From assembly GCF_022179125.1 (NCBI RefSeq), contig NZ_BPQG01000048.1, forward strand, positions 1 through 59,509: a stretch of DNA of 59,509 nt, given 5' to 3'. How positions within the stretch are numbered: position 1 is the stretch's first letter; every line of letters begins with the position of its first letter. This stretch comes from Methylobacterium cerastii. Lineage in GTDB: Bacteria; Pseudomonadota; Alphaproteobacteria; Rhizobiales; Beijerinckiaceae. The position numbers and the translations under genes are program-made. Positions 11,811 through 19,603 of the stretch are shown here, piece by piece. The notes beneath the pieces were generated by a model, which was given only the letters and a program-made list of their open reading frames with translations, did not search any database and was not told where the DNA came from.

Positions 11811-12218
11811 CTACTTCAGGATCTCGAGGGTGCGGGAGATCATCCGGCGCGCGGTGGTGACCATGTTGAGGTTCGCCTCGTAGGAGCGCTGGGCCTCGCG
11901 CATGTCCATGTTCTCGATCAGCCCGTTGACGTTGGGCATGCGCACCTCGCCCTTGGCGTCGGCGGCCGGGTTGCCGGGATCGTACTTGGTCCGGAAGGCG
12001 GTCATGTCGCGGCGCACGCGGCCCGCCTCGACGAGGTTCGCGCCGGTCTCGCGGTCGACGTGGCTCCTGAAGGTCGGGATCTTGCGCCGGTAGGGCTCGC
12101 CGTTGGCGCTCTGGGGCGCGGAATCCGCGTTGGCGATGTTCTCGGCGATGATCCGCATCCGGCCGGACTGCGCCTTGAGGCCGGCGGCGGCGATCGTGAG
12201 CGACTTGTTGAAATCCAT
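11811..12218 (-). CDS. flgC: Flagellar basal-body rod protein FlgC
   Basis: This is a proximal rod subunit of 135 residues. It starts with the rod-family helix (MDFNKSLTIAAAGLKAQSGR) and the IAENIANADS motif. It ends with the conserved ANLNMVTTARRMISRTLEIL segment. It lies 35 bases downstream of flgB in the same transcription unit. Confidence 0.96.
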   Translation of the reverse strand: MDFNKSLTIAAAGLKAQSGRMRIIAENIANADSAPQSANGEPYRRKIPTFRSHVDRETGANLVEAGRVRRDMTAFRTKYDPGNPAADAKGEVRMPNVNGLIENMDMREAQRSYEANLNMVTTARRMISRTLEILK

Positions 12219-12253
12219 GGCTCAGTCCCTTCCGATCACGTCTGGTCCGCCGG

Positions 12254-12658
12254 TCATTTCTTGCCGATGGCGATCTTCAGGACGTCGAGGCTCTTCTGGT
12301 ACATCGACGCGGCGAGCTGGTAGTCCGACTGGTTGTCGCCGGACTTCATCATCTCGTCCTCGAGGTTGACCCCGTTGCCGCTCGGGCGGATCTCGAATTC
12401 CGTCACGCGGCGCGGGTCGGCGCCGACGCCCGCGTCGCCCGAGGCGGCGATGTGGCCGGCATTGGTCAGCGTCATCCCGCTGCCCGTCGAGGCCGCGAGG
12501 CCCGTGGCGCGGTCGAAGCTCGGCTGCGCGAGGTCGCGCGGGCGAAAGCCCGGCATGTCGGCGTTGGCGACGTTCTCGGCGAGCAGCTTCTGGCGCGCCT
12601 GATGCCACTGCATCTTGGTGCGGAGCATTCCGAGCAGCGGCATGTCGGTGACGGCCAC
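12254..12658 (-). CDS. flgB: Flagellar basal-body rod protein FlgB
   Basis: This is a proximal rod subunit, 134 residues if it starts at GTG 12658 (M-A-V-T-D-M-P-L). That start matches the usual FlgB N-terminus and has GGAG seven to eight bases upstream. An ATG five codons further in (12643) is the alternative; longer upstream starts look spurious. The rod signature LLAENVANADMPGFRPRDL and the C-terminal YQLAASMYQKSLDVLKIAIG are present. It is the first gene of the flagellar operon, whose promoter region holds two CtrA-type boxes. Confidence 0.94.
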   Translation of the reverse strand: MAVTDMPLLGMLRTKMQWHQARQKLLAENVANADMPGFRPRDLAQPSFDRATGLAASTGSGMTLTNAGHIAASGDAGVGADPRRVTEFEIRPSGNGVNLEDEMMKSGDNQSDYQLAASMYQKSLDVLKIAIGKK

Positions 12659-12724
12659 GGTGGGGCTCCGGATTGCGCGGCGGCCCTGTCTCCGGCCGCC
12701 CGGCAAAATCTGCCGCCCTCATGG

Positions 12725-12739
12725 TTAACGTCGGGTTAA
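12725..12739. promoter_or_regulatory. CtrA-type binding site 1
   Basis: TTAA-CGTCGGG-TTAA is a perfect match to the CtrA consensus TTAA-N7-TTAA. It lies in the divergent flgB/fliO-like intergenic region, about 65 bases upstream of flgB. In a GC-rich genome this pattern is rare by chance, and a second copy lies 46 bases away. Confidence 0.75.
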
Positions 12740-12770
12740 ACTTTTGGCCGCGGCACGCGGAGCGAAGCTG

Positions 12771-12785
12771 TTAACGAAGACTTAA
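12771..12785. promoter_or_regulatory. CtrA-type binding site 2
   Basis: TTAA-CGAAGAC-TTAA is a second perfect TTAA-N7-TTAA site. It lies nearer the fliO-like gene, about 86 bases upstream of its start. It fits control of class II flagellar genes by the phosphorelay that includes CckA. Confidence 0.75.
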
Positions 12786-12871
12786 CGATGATTGCCCGGC
12801 GGGGGGGCGCCCGTGATACTGACGGGGTGGTTTTGCGTAGGGCCGTCCCGGACCCGTGAAGAACGAGAGTA

Positions 12872-14188
12872 GTGTCCGTGCAATGGTTGCAGTCCGTGTT
12901 CGGGTCTGACGGCTCTCCGGTCGTGCAGTACGTCGCCATCTTCGCCGTGATCTTCGCGGTGCTGACGGTGATCGTGCTGGTGGTGCGGCGCCTCGGCGGC
13001 GGCGGCCTCGCCGACGCGAAGCGCGGCGGCCAGCGCGGGCGCCAGCCGCGGCTGGGCATCGTCGACGTGTACGAGCTCGACCGGCAGCGCCAGCTGATCC
13101 TGCTGCGGCGCGACAACGTCGAGCACCTGCTGCTCGTCGGCGGCCCGAACGACGTGGTGATCGAGCGCCACATCCAGCGCGGGCAGCAGCGCGACCCGGC
13201 CCTGCGCCCCGAGGCGATGGCCGAGCCCCTCGCGGCGCCCTTCGCCGAAACCCTGGCCGAGGCGGGGCCCGACCCGTTTTCCGGTCTCGAGACGCAGGCC
13301 CAGGCCGCGTTCCGGCCCGACTTCTCCATGCCGATCGTGCTCGCCCCGACCGTGTCCGGCCCGGGCGGGGCGCTCGCGTCCGCCGCGTCGCTCGCGGTTC
13401 CGCCGCTGGACGCCGCGCTTCTGGACGATTCCGAGCTGCGCCCGGACCGCGTCTCCGAACCGCGCGCCTCCGAGGCGATCGTCACCGGTCCCCGCCCGGA
13501 CGCGCCGGCCCGCCGTCCGATGCGCCGGACCGCGCCGCCGCTGATCAACCCGCGCCCCGACGTCGCCTCCGAGCGCCCCCGCACCGAGGCGGCGCCGCCG
13601 GAGGAGCCCGCCTCCGCGTCGGTCCCGGTCCCCGGCGCGATCCCGCCGATCCCGCCCTTGCCGCCGGCCGAGCGCCGGCCGGTCGATCCGGCGATCCTCT
13701 CGGACATGGCCCGCCAGCTCGAAGCCGCGCTGGCGCGTCCGGCCTCGGCCGTCGCCCCCGCCCGGTCGGCCCCGCCTACGTTCTCGGACCCGGTTCCGGT
13801 CTCCGCGCCCGCTCCCGAGGCGCCGGCCGCGGTCGACCCGATGGCCGCGGCCATGGCGGCGCCTGTGGACTCACCGCTTCCGCAGGCGGAAAAGCCCGCC
13901 GCGGCGCCGTTCGCCATCCCGCCTGCCCCGGCTCCGAAGCCCGAGCCGTTCCTGCCGGCGCCGCCGCCGGTCGAGCCCGTGCCGCCGGCGCCGCCCGCAG
14001 CGGTCGAGCCGCGCGTGCCGCCGAAGGCCGAGCCCGCGCCGCCGCCGAAGGCCGCTGAGCCTGCGCCGGCCAAGTCCGCGCCGGGCAAGTCCGCGCCGGG
14101 TAAGTCCGCCGCCAACCCGTTCTCGGTGGAGGAGATCGAGGCCGAGTTCGCGCGCCTGCTCGGCCGGCCGTTGGACAAGCGGAACTGA
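12872..14188 (+). CDS. FliO-like flagellar protein with long Pro/Ala-rich tail
   Basis: The protein has 438 residues. Residues 15-40 form a single transmembrane helix (VVQYVAIFAVIFAVLTVIVL). A short FliO-type cytoplasmic domain follows to about residue 100 (LGIVDVYELDRQRQLILLRR, NVEHLLLVGGPNDVVIE). FliO helps assemble the FliPQR gate. The remaining ~330 residues are a low-complexity, proline- and alanine-rich region ending in a short helix (SVEEIEAEFARLLGRPLD). Typical FliO proteins are about 100-150 residues, so the tail is unusual. The start is GTG. It is divergent from the flgB operon across two CtrA boxes. Confidence 0.8.
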   Translation: MSVQWLQSVFGSDGSPVVQYVAIFAVIFAVLTVIVLVVRRLGGGGLADAKRGGQRGRQPRLGIVDVYELDRQRQLILLRRDNVEHLLLVGGPNDVVIERHIQRGQQRDPALRPEAMAEPLAAPFAETLAEAGPDPFSGLETQAQAAFRPDFSMPIVLAPTVSGPGGALASAASLAVPPLDAALLDDSELRPDRVSEPRASEAIVTGPRPDAPARRPMRRTAPPLINPRPDVASERPRTEAAPPEEPASASVPVPGAIPPIPPLPPAERRPVDPAILSDMARQLEAALARPASAVAPARSAPPTFSDPVPVSAPAPEAPAAVDPMAAAMAAPVDSPLPQAEKPAAAPFAIPPAPAPKPEPFLPAPPPVEPVPPAPPAAVEPRVPPKAEPAPPPKAAEPAPAKSAPGKSAPGKSAANPFSVEEIEAEFARLLGRPLDKRN

Positions 14189-14205
14189 CGCGCGGCGCGC
14201 TCCTA

Positions 14206-14235
14206 GGGGTGGCCCCGCCGAGGCAGGGCCATCCC
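14206..14235. terminator. Terminator between convergent fliO-like and MFS genes
   Basis: A 10-bp stem with one G-U pair (14206-14215 with 14226-14235) and a 10-base loop lies in the 51-base gap between convergent genes. There is no strong U-tract, so it may act only as a weak or bidirectional terminator. Confidence 0.55.
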
Positions 14236-14239
14236 TCAA

Positions 14240-15520
14240 TTACACGCCCTTGCGCAGCGTCTCCGGCATCATCAGCACCGCGAGGAAGCTGATGATCGCC
14301 GTCACGGCGAGGTAGGCGCCGACCCAGGCGATCCCGCCCCAGTCGACCAGGCGCTGGGCGATGTAGGGGGCGCCCGACGCCCCGACGATGCCGGCGAGGT
14401 TGTAGGTCACCGAGGCGCCGGTGTAGCGCACGCGGGTCGGGAACAGCTCCGGCAGCAGGGCGCCCATCGGCCCGAAGATCCAGCCCATCGTGAACAGGCT
14501 GAGGCAGAGGAAGGCGAGCACGACCGCGCCCGAGCCGGAGCTGAGCATCGGCCCGAGCAGGCCGCCGAGGCTGAACGCCACCACCATGCCGACCATCAGC
14601 ACCGGCCGGCGCCCGAAGCGGTCGGCGTTCGCGCCGGAGAGCGCGATGCCGAGCGCCATGAAGCAGACGGCGATGCACTCGAACAGCAGGAAGGCGGGCC
14701 GGGTGTAGCCGAGCGCCGCGGTGCCGTAGCCGAGGGCGAAGACGGTGGAGATGTAGAACACCGCGTAGACCGCCACCATCGCCAGGGTGCCGACGACGAG
14801 GGCGTGGCCGTGGCCGGTGACCATCGCGGCGAAGGGCACGCGCTCGGGCTTGGACTGCGCCAGCGCCGCCTTGAACGCCGGCGTCTCGCTGAGCTTGAGC
14901 CGCACGTAGAGGCCGACGCCGACCAGCGCGGCCGAGGCGAGGAACGGCAGCCGCCAGCCCCAGGCCTGGAAGCTTTCCGCGCTCAGGCCGAAGCTGAGCG
15001 CCAGGAAGCTGAGGTTGGCCAGGATGAAGCCGACCGGCGCGCCGAGCTGCGGGAAGATGCCGTACCAGGCGCGCTTTCCCGGCGGCGCGTTCTCCACCGC
15101 CAGCAGCGCCGCCCCGCCCCACTCGCCGCCGAAGCCGATGCCCTGGCCGCAGCGCAGCAGGCACAACAGGGCCGGCGCCCACCAGCCGGCGGTGGCGTAG
15201 GTCGGCAGGCAGCCGATCAGCACCGTCGAGACGCCCATGATCAGGAGCGAGGCCACCAGCGTCGCCTTGCGCCCGACCCGGTCGCCGAAATGTCCGAACA
15301 GCGCCGCGCCCACCGGTCGCGCCAGGAAGGCGATCGCGAAGGTCGCGAACGCGCTGAGCTGCTGCACGCCGGGCTCGCCGGGCGGGAAGAACACCGGACC
15401 GATCACCAGCGCGGTCGCGGTGGCGTAGATGTAGAAATCGAAGAACTCGATCGCCGTGCCGACGAAGCTCGCGGCGAGGACCCGGCGGGCCGAGAGGGGG
15501 GGCGGCGTGGTCTGAAGCAT
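14240..15520 (-). CDS. MFS transporter, metabolite:H+ symporter type
   Basis: This is a 12-helix major facilitator of 426 residues from ATG 15520; the longer open frame upstream adds implausible sequence. The loop 2-3 signature is seen as GHFGDRVGRKATL, and the N-terminal FFDFYIYATATAL segment and RCGQGIGFGGEWGGAALL are hallmarks of the metabolite:H+ symporter (MHS) subfamily. Substrates in that subfamily include shikimate, citrate, alpha-ketoglutarate and proline-betaine. The substrate here cannot be read from sequence. It is monocistronic. Confidence 0.88.
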   Translation of the reverse strand: MLQTTPPPLSARRVLAASFVGTAIEFFDFYIYATATALVIGPVFFPPGEPGVQQLSAFATFAIAFLARPVGAALFGHFGDRVGRKATLVASLLIMGVSTVLIGCLPTYATAGWWAPALLCLLRCGQGIGFGGEWGGAALLAVENAPPGKRAWYGIFPQLGAPVGFILANLSFLALSFGLSAESFQAWGWRLPFLASAALVGVGLYVRLKLSETPAFKAALAQSKPERVPFAAMVTGHGHALVVGTLAMVAVYAVFYISTVFALGYGTAALGYTRPAFLLFECIAVCFMALGIALSGANADRFGRRPVLMVGMVVAFSLGGLLGPMLSSGSGAVVLAFLCLSLFTMGWIFGPMGALLPELFPTRVRYTGASVTYNLAGIVGASGAPYIAQRLVDWGGIAWVGAYLAVTAIISFLAVLMMPETLRKGV

Positions 15521-15796
15521 GGGGGTTCGCGTTCGCACAGGGTCGGAATGCGCCCCGGTTAGTGCACCGCGCGGCGTTTGCACAGCATCCGGCGTGTCGA
15601 AACCCGATGGATGCAGGGATCGAGGGGCAACAACGTCAAGATCTGTAATCCTGCTGCCGCGACCACTTCCGCCGCCTCGAACGCGATGTAGACGACGATG
15701 AAGTCAGCGACCCGGCGGAGGTGCCGGCATTCCGCTCCCCGCCACGCCATGCCAACGCTCGCCTTCCGACGGGACCGCCGGCGGAGCCCACGAAAA
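15521..15796. other. Intergenic region upstream of the MFS gene
   Basis: About 275 bases lie between the MFS start and the terminator of the manganese catalase. A 63-codon minus-strand frame (15559-15750) is open, but I cannot link it to a family. No promoter with both good elements was seen. Confidence 0.4.
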
Positions 15797-15826
15797 AGGC
15801 CGGCGCCCCCTTCGGGACGCCGGCCT
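15797..15826 (-). terminator. Rho-independent terminator of the manganese catalase gene
   Basis: A perfect 9-bp stem (AGGCCGGCG at 15797-15805 with 15818-15826) is extended by a C3/G3 inner pairing around TTCG. On the minus strand it is followed by a run of five T. It lies about 20 bases after the catalase stop. Confidence 0.85.
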
Positions 15827-15844
15827 CGTCGTCTTAAGCGAGGA

Positions 15845-16759
15845 TCAGCGGCTCTTCTTGTAGAGCTTGCTCGCGATCTCGAAGATCTCCTCCGGCGCGT
15901 AGTCGGGGGCGAAGGCGCCGTAATTGCCGTCGAGCTCCGGGATCTTGCCGCCTTCGGGGTGGCCGTCGACGATCTCGAGCTGGCCGGGCGGATCGCCCGG
16001 CAGCGCGACCTCGTCGTTCGACCAGACGCCGGCGGCTTCCGCGTAGTCCTTCGGGCTGAAGGTGTAGAGCCGGCGGTGGCTGCCCTCCTGCAGGTACTTC
16101 TGGCACTCCGGCACGCGGCTGAGGTCGATGTTCGGCGTTGGCAGCATCTTCTCGATCTCGACGCCGGTGATCTTCTTCAGCGCCAGCGCGTAGGCGTGGG
16201 CGTGGACCGAGCCGCGCACCAGCAGGTAGCCGCAGACCTCGCGGCCGGTCGGGTCCTTCAGGGTCTCGTAGACGCGCAACTTGTGGATGCGGGCGCCGCA
16301 TTCCAGGTGGAAGTTGTGCAGCAGGTCGATGATCAGGTTCCCGGTCGTCGTGACCATGTCCATGTTCCACGACGCGGCGTTCGCGTTCATCGGCATCGCG
16401 CCGCCGCCGTTCGACAGGAAGCTGCCGGCGAGCCGGATGTCCTGCATGTCGTGGAACGGCGCCTTGGAGATGTCGACGTTCTCGGTGTCGTCGCCGGGGC
16501 CGTTGTTCAGCATCGACACGCCGGTCGAGACCAGCTCGACGTGGCCGAGTTCCTCGGCGAAGATGCTCGACACCAGGCTATAGAACGGTCGCAGCTTGCT
16601 CTTGTTGCGGAAGTTGAAGCTCTGGAACATGTAGTTCCCCAGCGTCGACATCTCGCCGTACTTGCCGCCGAGCAGTTCCTGCAGGGCTGCCGCGGCGTTC
16701 GGATCGGGTCGCTTCGGCTGCGGGAGCTCGGCCTGCAGCTTGTCGATGCGCATGAACAT
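15845..16759 (-). CDS. Manganese catalase
   Basis: This is a non-haem dimanganese catalase that breaks down hydrogen peroxide, 304 residues, the family's usual length. Ferritin-like helices carry the metal-ligand Glu/His pattern: EELGHVELVST near residue 70, then the segments around FHDMQDIRL and HNFHLECGARIHKLRVYE, then VRGSVHAHAYALALKK. There is no signal peptide, so it is cytosolic. It appears monocistronic with its own terminator. A GGAAC motif upstream hints at general-stress control, but the spacing does not fit well. Confidence 0.93.
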   Translation of the reverse strand: MFMRIDKLQAELPQPKRPDPNAAAALQELLGGKYGEMSTLGNYMFQSFNFRNKSKLRPFYSLVSSIFAEELGHVELVSTGVSMLNNGPGDDTENVDISKAPFHDMQDIRLAGSFLSNGGGAMPMNANAASWNMDMVTTTGNLIIDLLHNFHLECGARIHKLRVYETLKDPTGREVCGYLLVRGSVHAHAYALALKKITGVEIEKMLPTPNIDLSRVPECQKYLQEGSHRRLYTFSPKDYAEAAGVWSNDEVALPGDPPGQLEIVDGHPEGGKIPELDGNYGAFAPDYAPEEIFEIASKLYKKSR

Positions 16760-16976
16760 GGGTGGGGATCCTTATCGCCGGAGAGCCGGGACGCCCTGGT
16801 GCTACCGACCAGCGCCGACCTTGTTCCTGGATAAGGCCCGATCGCCGCCGCACCCTCTTCCGCTCGGGTCCCCGGGCGGCAGGCACGCGTCGGCGCCTCC
16901 CCGCACGGAGGCGGGGCGGGTCGGCGGTCCTCCGAACGGCGTTTTTTCGCGCGCCGCGTGCCCGCGTAAAGGACGG

Positions 16977-18257
16977 CTACGCGGTGAGCGCGCCGTCGAG
17001 GTCGTCGATCAGGTCGGCCGGGTCTTCGAGGCCGATCGAGAGGCGGACCACCTCCGGCCCGGCGCCGGCCGCGGTCTTCTGCGCGTCGGTGAGCTGGCGG
17101 TGCGTGGTCGAGGCCGGGTGGATCACCAGCGAGCGCGTGTCGCCGATGTTGGCCACGTGGGAGAACAGCTGCAGGCCGCCCACGAGCTTGACGCCCGCGT
17201 CGTAGCCGCCCTTCAGGCCGATGGTGAAGACCGAGCCGAAGCCGTGCGGCGTGTAGCGCTTGGCGAGCTCATGGTAGCGGTCGGCCTCGAGCCCCGGATA
17301 GCTCACCCACGACACCGCCGGGTGGCTCGCCAGGTGCGTGGCCACGGCGAGCGCGTTGTCGCAATGGCGCTGCATCCTGAGCGGCAGGGTCTCGATGCCG
17401 TTGAGGATCAGGAAGGCGTTGAACGGCGACAGCGCCGGGCCGAGGTCGCGCAGCCCCAGCACCCGGATGGCGATGGCGAAGCCGAAGTTGCCGAAGGTCT
17501 CGGCCAGCACCATGCCGGCATATTCCGGCCGCGGCTCGCTCATCATCGGGTAGCGCGCGTCGCCGGCCCACGGGAAGGTGCCGCCGTCGACCACGAGGCC
17601 GCCGATCGAGTTGCCGTGGCCGCCGAGGAACTTCGTCGCCGAGTGCACGACGATGTCGGCGCCGTGCTCGAACGGCCGGATCAGGTACGGCGTCGCCATC
17701 GTGTTGTCGACGATGAGCGGGATGTTGTGGCGCTTGGCGATCTCCGACAGGGCGGCGATGTCGGTGATGACGCCGCCCGGGTTGGCGATCGACTCGCAGA
17801 AGATCGCCTTGGTGCGCGGCGTGATCGCGCGCTCGAACGAGGACGGGTCGTCGGTGTCGGCCCAGACCACGCTCCAGCCAAAGTTCTTGTAGCTGTGGTT
17901 GAACTGGTTGATCGAGCCGCCGTAGAGCTTGTTGGCCGCGATGAACTCGTCGCCCGGCTGCATCAGCGCGTGCATGGTCAGGAACTCGGCCGCGTGGCCC
18001 GAGGACACGGCGACCGCCGCGGTGCCGCCTTCCAGCGCCGCGATGCGCTCCTCCAGCACGGCGTTCGTCGGGTTGGTGATGCGCGAGTAGATGTTGCCGA
18101 AGGCCTGGAGCCCGAACAGCGAGGCGGCGTGGTCGACGTCGTCGAACACGAAGCTCGTGGTCTGGTAGATCGGCGTCGCCCGCGCGCCCGTGGCCGCGTC
18201 GGGGCTCGCGCCAGCGTGGATCGCCAGGGTGTTGAAGCCGGGCAGCCGGTCGCTCAT
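16977..18257 (-). CDS. metY: O-acetylhomoserine sulfhydrylase (MetY-type)
   Basis: This is a PLP enzyme that makes homocysteine (or methionine with methanethiol) from O-acetylhomoserine, 426 residues. The Cys/Met-metabolism fold is clear: [10 protein letters not shown], then [20 protein letters not shown], then the PLP lysine in [11 protein letters not shown], and a C-terminal [10 protein letters not shown] motif. The ATG at 18257 has AGGAGG nine bases upstream; upstream in-frame sequence is not homologous. It is divergent from siaB. The leader holds a 20-base tandem repeat and an inverted repeat that may be an operator. A paralogue lies at 26476. Confidence 0.92.
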   Translation of the reverse strand: MSDRLPGFNTLAIHAGASPDAATGARATPIYQTTSFVFDDVDHAASLFGLQAFGNIYSRITNPTNAVLEERIAALEGGTAAVAVSSGHAAEFLTMHALMQPGDEFIAANKLYGGSINQFNHSYKNFGWSVVWADTDDPSSFERAITPRTKAIFCESIANPGGVITDIAALSEIAKRHNIPLIVDNTMATPYLIRPFEHGADIVVHSATKFLGGHGNSIGGLVVDGGTFPWAGDARYPMMSEPRPEYAGMVLAETFGNFGFAIAIRVLGLRDLGPALSPFNAFLILNGIETLPLRMQRHCDNALAVATHLASHPAVSWVSYPGLEADRYHELAKRYTPHGFGSVFTIGLKGGYDAGVKLVGGLQLFSHVANIGDTRSLVIHPASTTHRQLTDAQKTAAGAGPEVVRLSIGLEDPADLIDDLDGALTA

Positions 18258-18354
18258 CGTGTTGCCTCCTAGGCCCGCGGGCCCGTCACCGCCGTGTACG
18301 CCCGCGCGGCGCGAGGGGGCAAGGTCTCGCCGCGCCCGTGCCCACGACCTGCCT

Positions 18355-18402
18355 GCCTCCGGGCTGAGCAAGGCGCCTCCGGGCTGAGCAAGGCGCCTCC
18401 GG
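18355..18402. repeat. Tandem 20-bp repeat in the metY leader
   Basis: The unit GCCTCCGGGCTGAGCAAGGC occurs twice exactly (18355-18374, 18375-18394), followed by the first eight bases of a third copy. It lies about 100 bases upstream of the metY start, within the probable leader or promoter-distal region. Confidence 0.9.
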
Positions 18403-18434
18403 TCCGGACGGCATGATGCCTTCACAAGAGGCAA

Positions 18435-18459
18435 TAGATGCACAGTGATCAAGCATCTA
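18435..18459. promoter_or_regulatory. Inverted repeat, possible operator of metY
   Basis: TAGATGC-N11-GCATCTA is a perfect 7-bp inverted repeat in the A/T-richer part of the metY/siaB divergent region. The position suits a transcription-factor site, but it does not match a binding motif I can name. Confidence 0.45.
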
Positions 18460-18546
18460 CGCAAACGCTTGTTATGCATCAGCCGATAGAGTCAGGCTTC
18501 AGGCGGCGCAATATCTACAACGAGCGATTGTTGCCATAGTCGCATA

Positions 18547-19200
18547 ATGAATACTTTAACTGGCTATTCACGATTTCTGCCCAAGGGTTTCGACGGCGGA
18601 TCGTTGGCTCGTCGTGCGCGGTCCGCCTTCGACCGGGAGGATGCTTTGCTCGCGCAGGATTTCATGGCGTTCCACGACGCCGCCAAGCGCAACGGCGTGA
18701 TCCTCTCCTTCGGGGGCGACCTGTCGGAGAACGTGTTGTTCTCGCTGGGCGAGGTGCTGAAGCTGCGCATGCGCCAGGAGGAGACCGACGCCTCGGTGGC
18801 CAAGCGCGTGTTCTCGATCTTCGTCGAGCAGGCGCAGAACGTGATCCGCTACTCAGCCGACCGGGTCGCGTCGGCGACCGAGGCCGAGCAGCCCCGCGTC
18901 AGCGGCGGCATCATCGTGGTCGGCTCGGAGGGCGGGCGCTTCTTCGTCGTCTGCGGCAACGAGGTCGGCCGGGGCGACGTGCCGCGCCTGCGCGAGCGCC
19001 TGGACCACATCGTCGGGCTGTCGGCCGACGAGCTGAAGCGCTTCTACCGCGACAAGCTCCGCCAGGCCCCCGACGAGGGGAGCCTGGGCGGCAGCATCGG
19101 CCTGATCGAGATCGCCCGGCGATCGAGCGCGCCCGTCGAGTACGATATCCAGGAGATCGGCGATGACCGAAGCCTGTTCTGCCTCAAGGCGTACATCTGA
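18547..19200 (+). CDS. siaB: SiaB-type protein kinase
   Basis: The 217 residues resemble SiaB, a GHKL-type kinase that phosphorylates the STAS-like protein SiaC. In Pseudomonas aeruginosa this switches off activation of the diguanylate cyclase SiaD. Visible features are the N-box-like helix FSIFVEQAQNVIRYSA (about residues 93-108), GGIIVVGSEGGRFFVVCGNE, and a glycine-rich late motif DEGSLGGSIGLIEIARRS. There is no signal peptide or membrane helix. It heads a four-gene operon with siaC, siaD and siaA; 13 bases separate it from siaC. It is divergent from metY. Confidence 0.88.
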   Translation: MNTLTGYSRFLPKGFDGGSLARRARSAFDREDALLAQDFMAFHDAAKRNGVILSFGGDLSENVLFSLGEVLKLRMRQEETDASVAKRVFSIFVEQAQNVIRYSADRVASATEAEQPRVSGGIIVVGSEGGRFFVVCGNEVGRGDVPRLRERLDHIVGLSADELKRFYRDKLRQAPDEGSLGGSIGLIEIARRSSAPVEYDIQEIGDDRSLFCLKAYI

Positions 19201-19213
19201 GGACGCCGGCGCC

Positions 19214-19603
19214 ATGACCCGCATCCAACTCCCGCCGACGGACCGCTCGCCGGAGGTCGACTTCGACTTCGACGGCGGCCGCCTCGCCATGCGCGGCGAA
19301 TCCTACCCCGAGGACGCGGCCGCGTTCTTCGGCCCGCTGCTGCAATCCCTGCGCGGCTACCTCGAGACGCCGAGCCCGGAGCCGATCAGCTTCGACCTCT
19401 CGCTCGCCTACTTCAATTCGTCGAGCGCGAAGGCCTTGATGAACCTGTTCATGCCCCTGGAAGACGCGGCCGCCGAAGGGCGCCCGGTCACGATCCGCTG
19501 GCACTTCGCCGAAGGCGACGACACGATCGAGGAGGCCGGCGAGGACTTCGCCGCCGACTTCGACCACGCCCGCTTCGAAATGGTGAAGGACGTCGTCGCA
19601 TGA
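19214..19603 (+). CDS. siaC: SiaC-type regulatory phosphoprotein
   Basis: The 129 residues match the SiaC (DUF1987) family. Unphosphorylated SiaC binds and activates SiaD; SiaB phosphorylates it and SiaA dephosphorylates it. The phospho-acceptor loop YFNSSSAKALMNLF is present (serines 69-71), in place of the threonine/serine-rich loop in P. aeruginosa. The ATG at 19214 was chosen because homology starts at MTRIQLPPTDRSPEVDFD. Its stop overlaps the siaD start in an ATGA, indicating translational coupling. Confidence 0.9.
   Translation: MTRIQLPPTDRSPEVDFDFDGGRLAMRGESYPEDAAAFFGPLLQSLRGYLETPSPEPISFDLSLAYFNSSSAKALMNLFMPLEDAAAEGRPVTIRWHFAEGDDTIEEAGEDFAADFDHARFEMVKDVVA

Noticed and set aside
12736-14178. 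480-codon Gly/Ala/Ser-rich minus-strand frame opposite the fliO-like gene
   Set aside because: Low complexity arises from the proline-rich repeats read backwards; no ribosome-binding site or homology.
15559-15750. 63-codon minus-strand frame between the MFS and Mn-catalase genes
   Set aside because: A faint likeness to the C-terminus of a ParE/RelE-type toxin was considered, but length, motifs and context do not support it.
16804-16827. GGAAC plus CGGT upstream of manganese catalase as an EcfG general-stress promoter
   Set aside because: The gap is 15 bases and the -10 is imperfect; EcfG promoters need about 16-17 bases and CGTT.
18258-18546. SAM-II or other SAM riboswitch upstream of metY
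   Set aside because: Conserved pseudoknot sequences of the known SAM classes could not be recognised by eye; a covariance-model search would decide.
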